DNA from: Propionibacteriaceae bacterium | GTDB lineage: Bacteria > Actinomycetota > Actinomycetes > Propionibacteriales > Propionibacteriaceae | Direction: 5' to 3' | NCBI GenBank assembly: GCA_031266665.1 | Contig: JAISAO010000063.1 | Location: forward strand, 1 to 52,307 | DNA: 52,307 bases | Shown here: positions 51,950 to 52,307 of the stretch, one piece after another | Position numbering within the stretch: the first letter of the stretch is position 1 | Layout of the letters: the number at the start of each line of letters is the position of its first letter | Made by a program: the position numbers and the translations under genes | The notes under the pieces: generated by a model | The model's database searches: none | The model's input: the letters and a program-made list of their open reading frames with translations, nothing else | What the model was told of the DNA's origin: nothing

Positions 51950-52307
51950 TCGTCATCCGGGTCGAGACGCGCCAGCGGCGGATCGTGTTGGCCGCCGCTG
52001 TCATAATCTGGGCGAAAACCAAGGGCCCGGTCAGTGTGGTGACTGCCGGACCCAGGGTATCGATGTGACGGAGAGACCTGCCTCCGCTTTCGGCAACTAC
52101 ACTACCACTATGTCCGCCGGTCATCAATCCCCCGTCAAGACTCATCTGATGTGATCGCGAACGGTGGCGCTTGCCTCAGGTGGGGATGATCGCGAAACGG
52201 GGGTTATCGGCAAAAATGTGTGTCTCCCAGGGGGGTGTTTGGCCTAGTCGCTGAGCGGGGTGGGGGCGTCTGGTTATTGCCTTGGGGGCGTGACTGGCAG
52301 AGGTGTT
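51950..52307. other. Gene-free region at the right edge
   Basis: No credible coding frame. TGATCGCGAA occurs twice (52152-52161 and 52187-52196) in similar contexts, and CTAGTCGCTGAGCGGGG at 52242 could be the left end of another CTAG-bounded element cut off by the window. Neither can be confirmed here. Confidence 0.35.

Overview
The window is GC-rich (roughly 70 % by eye, with two visibly AT-richer patches near 28.6-30.2 kb and 36.4-37.6 kb). Its gene set is that of a high-GC Gram-positive bacterium (Actinomycetota): WXG100-type proteins, a UPF0182 membrane protein, a DUF2342 zincin, a PDZ-Lon (YlbL-like) protein, the DUF948-ruvX-mltG-aroE block, the paired TIGR03936/TIGR03960 radical-SAM genes next to an RNase E/G gene, and an MsiK-dependent style sugar ABC operon. 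I cannot name the genus from sequence alone.

Layout. 0-1 kb: two leftward WXG100/T7SS-like genes, the first cut by the window edge. 1.1-4.7 kb: thioredoxin-fold/TPR protein, phosphoglucomutase, a small lipoprotein. 4.7-12 kb: a lone VapB-like antitoxin, then a carbohydrate locus with a GntR regulator, a ROK repressor divergent from two permeases, a binding lipoprotein and a GH36 alpha-galactosidase. 12-14.4 kb: serC-serA. 14.7-23.2 kb: DUF2342, PDZ-Lon, UPF0182 and a coupled pair of M16 peptidases. 23.4-27.1 kb: DUF948, a small membrane-anchored protein, ruvX, mltG, aroE. 27.1-30.4 kb: an accessory island between aroE and a tRNA-Leu(GAG) gene, holding a Fic protein, a RelBE-like pair, and four genes chained by ATGA overlaps that start with an Imm5-like immunity protein. 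30.7-34.8 kb: yraN-comM-dprA and an orphan vsr. 35-41.4 kb: GH43 enzyme, esterase, tandem DsbA-like protein with a MauE/DoxX partner, folC. 41.5-46 kb: PTS-dependent dihydroxyacetone kinase (dhaK, dhaL and a DhaM-HPr-EI fusion). 46.2-52 kb: TIGR03936, TIGR03960 and RNase E/G.

The most unusual content is between the genes. At least three, probably four, elements of 155-200 bp (3862-4026, 41554-41710, 44162-44361, 30444-30608) share one architecture: long complementary ends, usually bounded by CTAG, a second inner stem, a conserved unpaired GGCAAGGCGRARGAGG-like strand facing a conserved ACGCCGCCAG-like strand, and a GC apical hairpin. The stem sequences differ almost completely between copies while pairing is kept and the unpaired core is conserved, which is the pattern of a structured RNA or hairpin DNA rather than of an ordinary MITE. 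Two of them appear to supply stop codons of the dha operon. A second family of ~55-60 bp palindromes (core GATCCACCG..CTCGACTACCGAGC) occurs five times; one copy is read in frame inside the TIGR03936 gene and another contains that gene's stop codon. Further low-copy repeats sit beside vsr, mauE, comM/dprA and the M16 pair, so repeat material is remodelling gene ends throughout this stretch.
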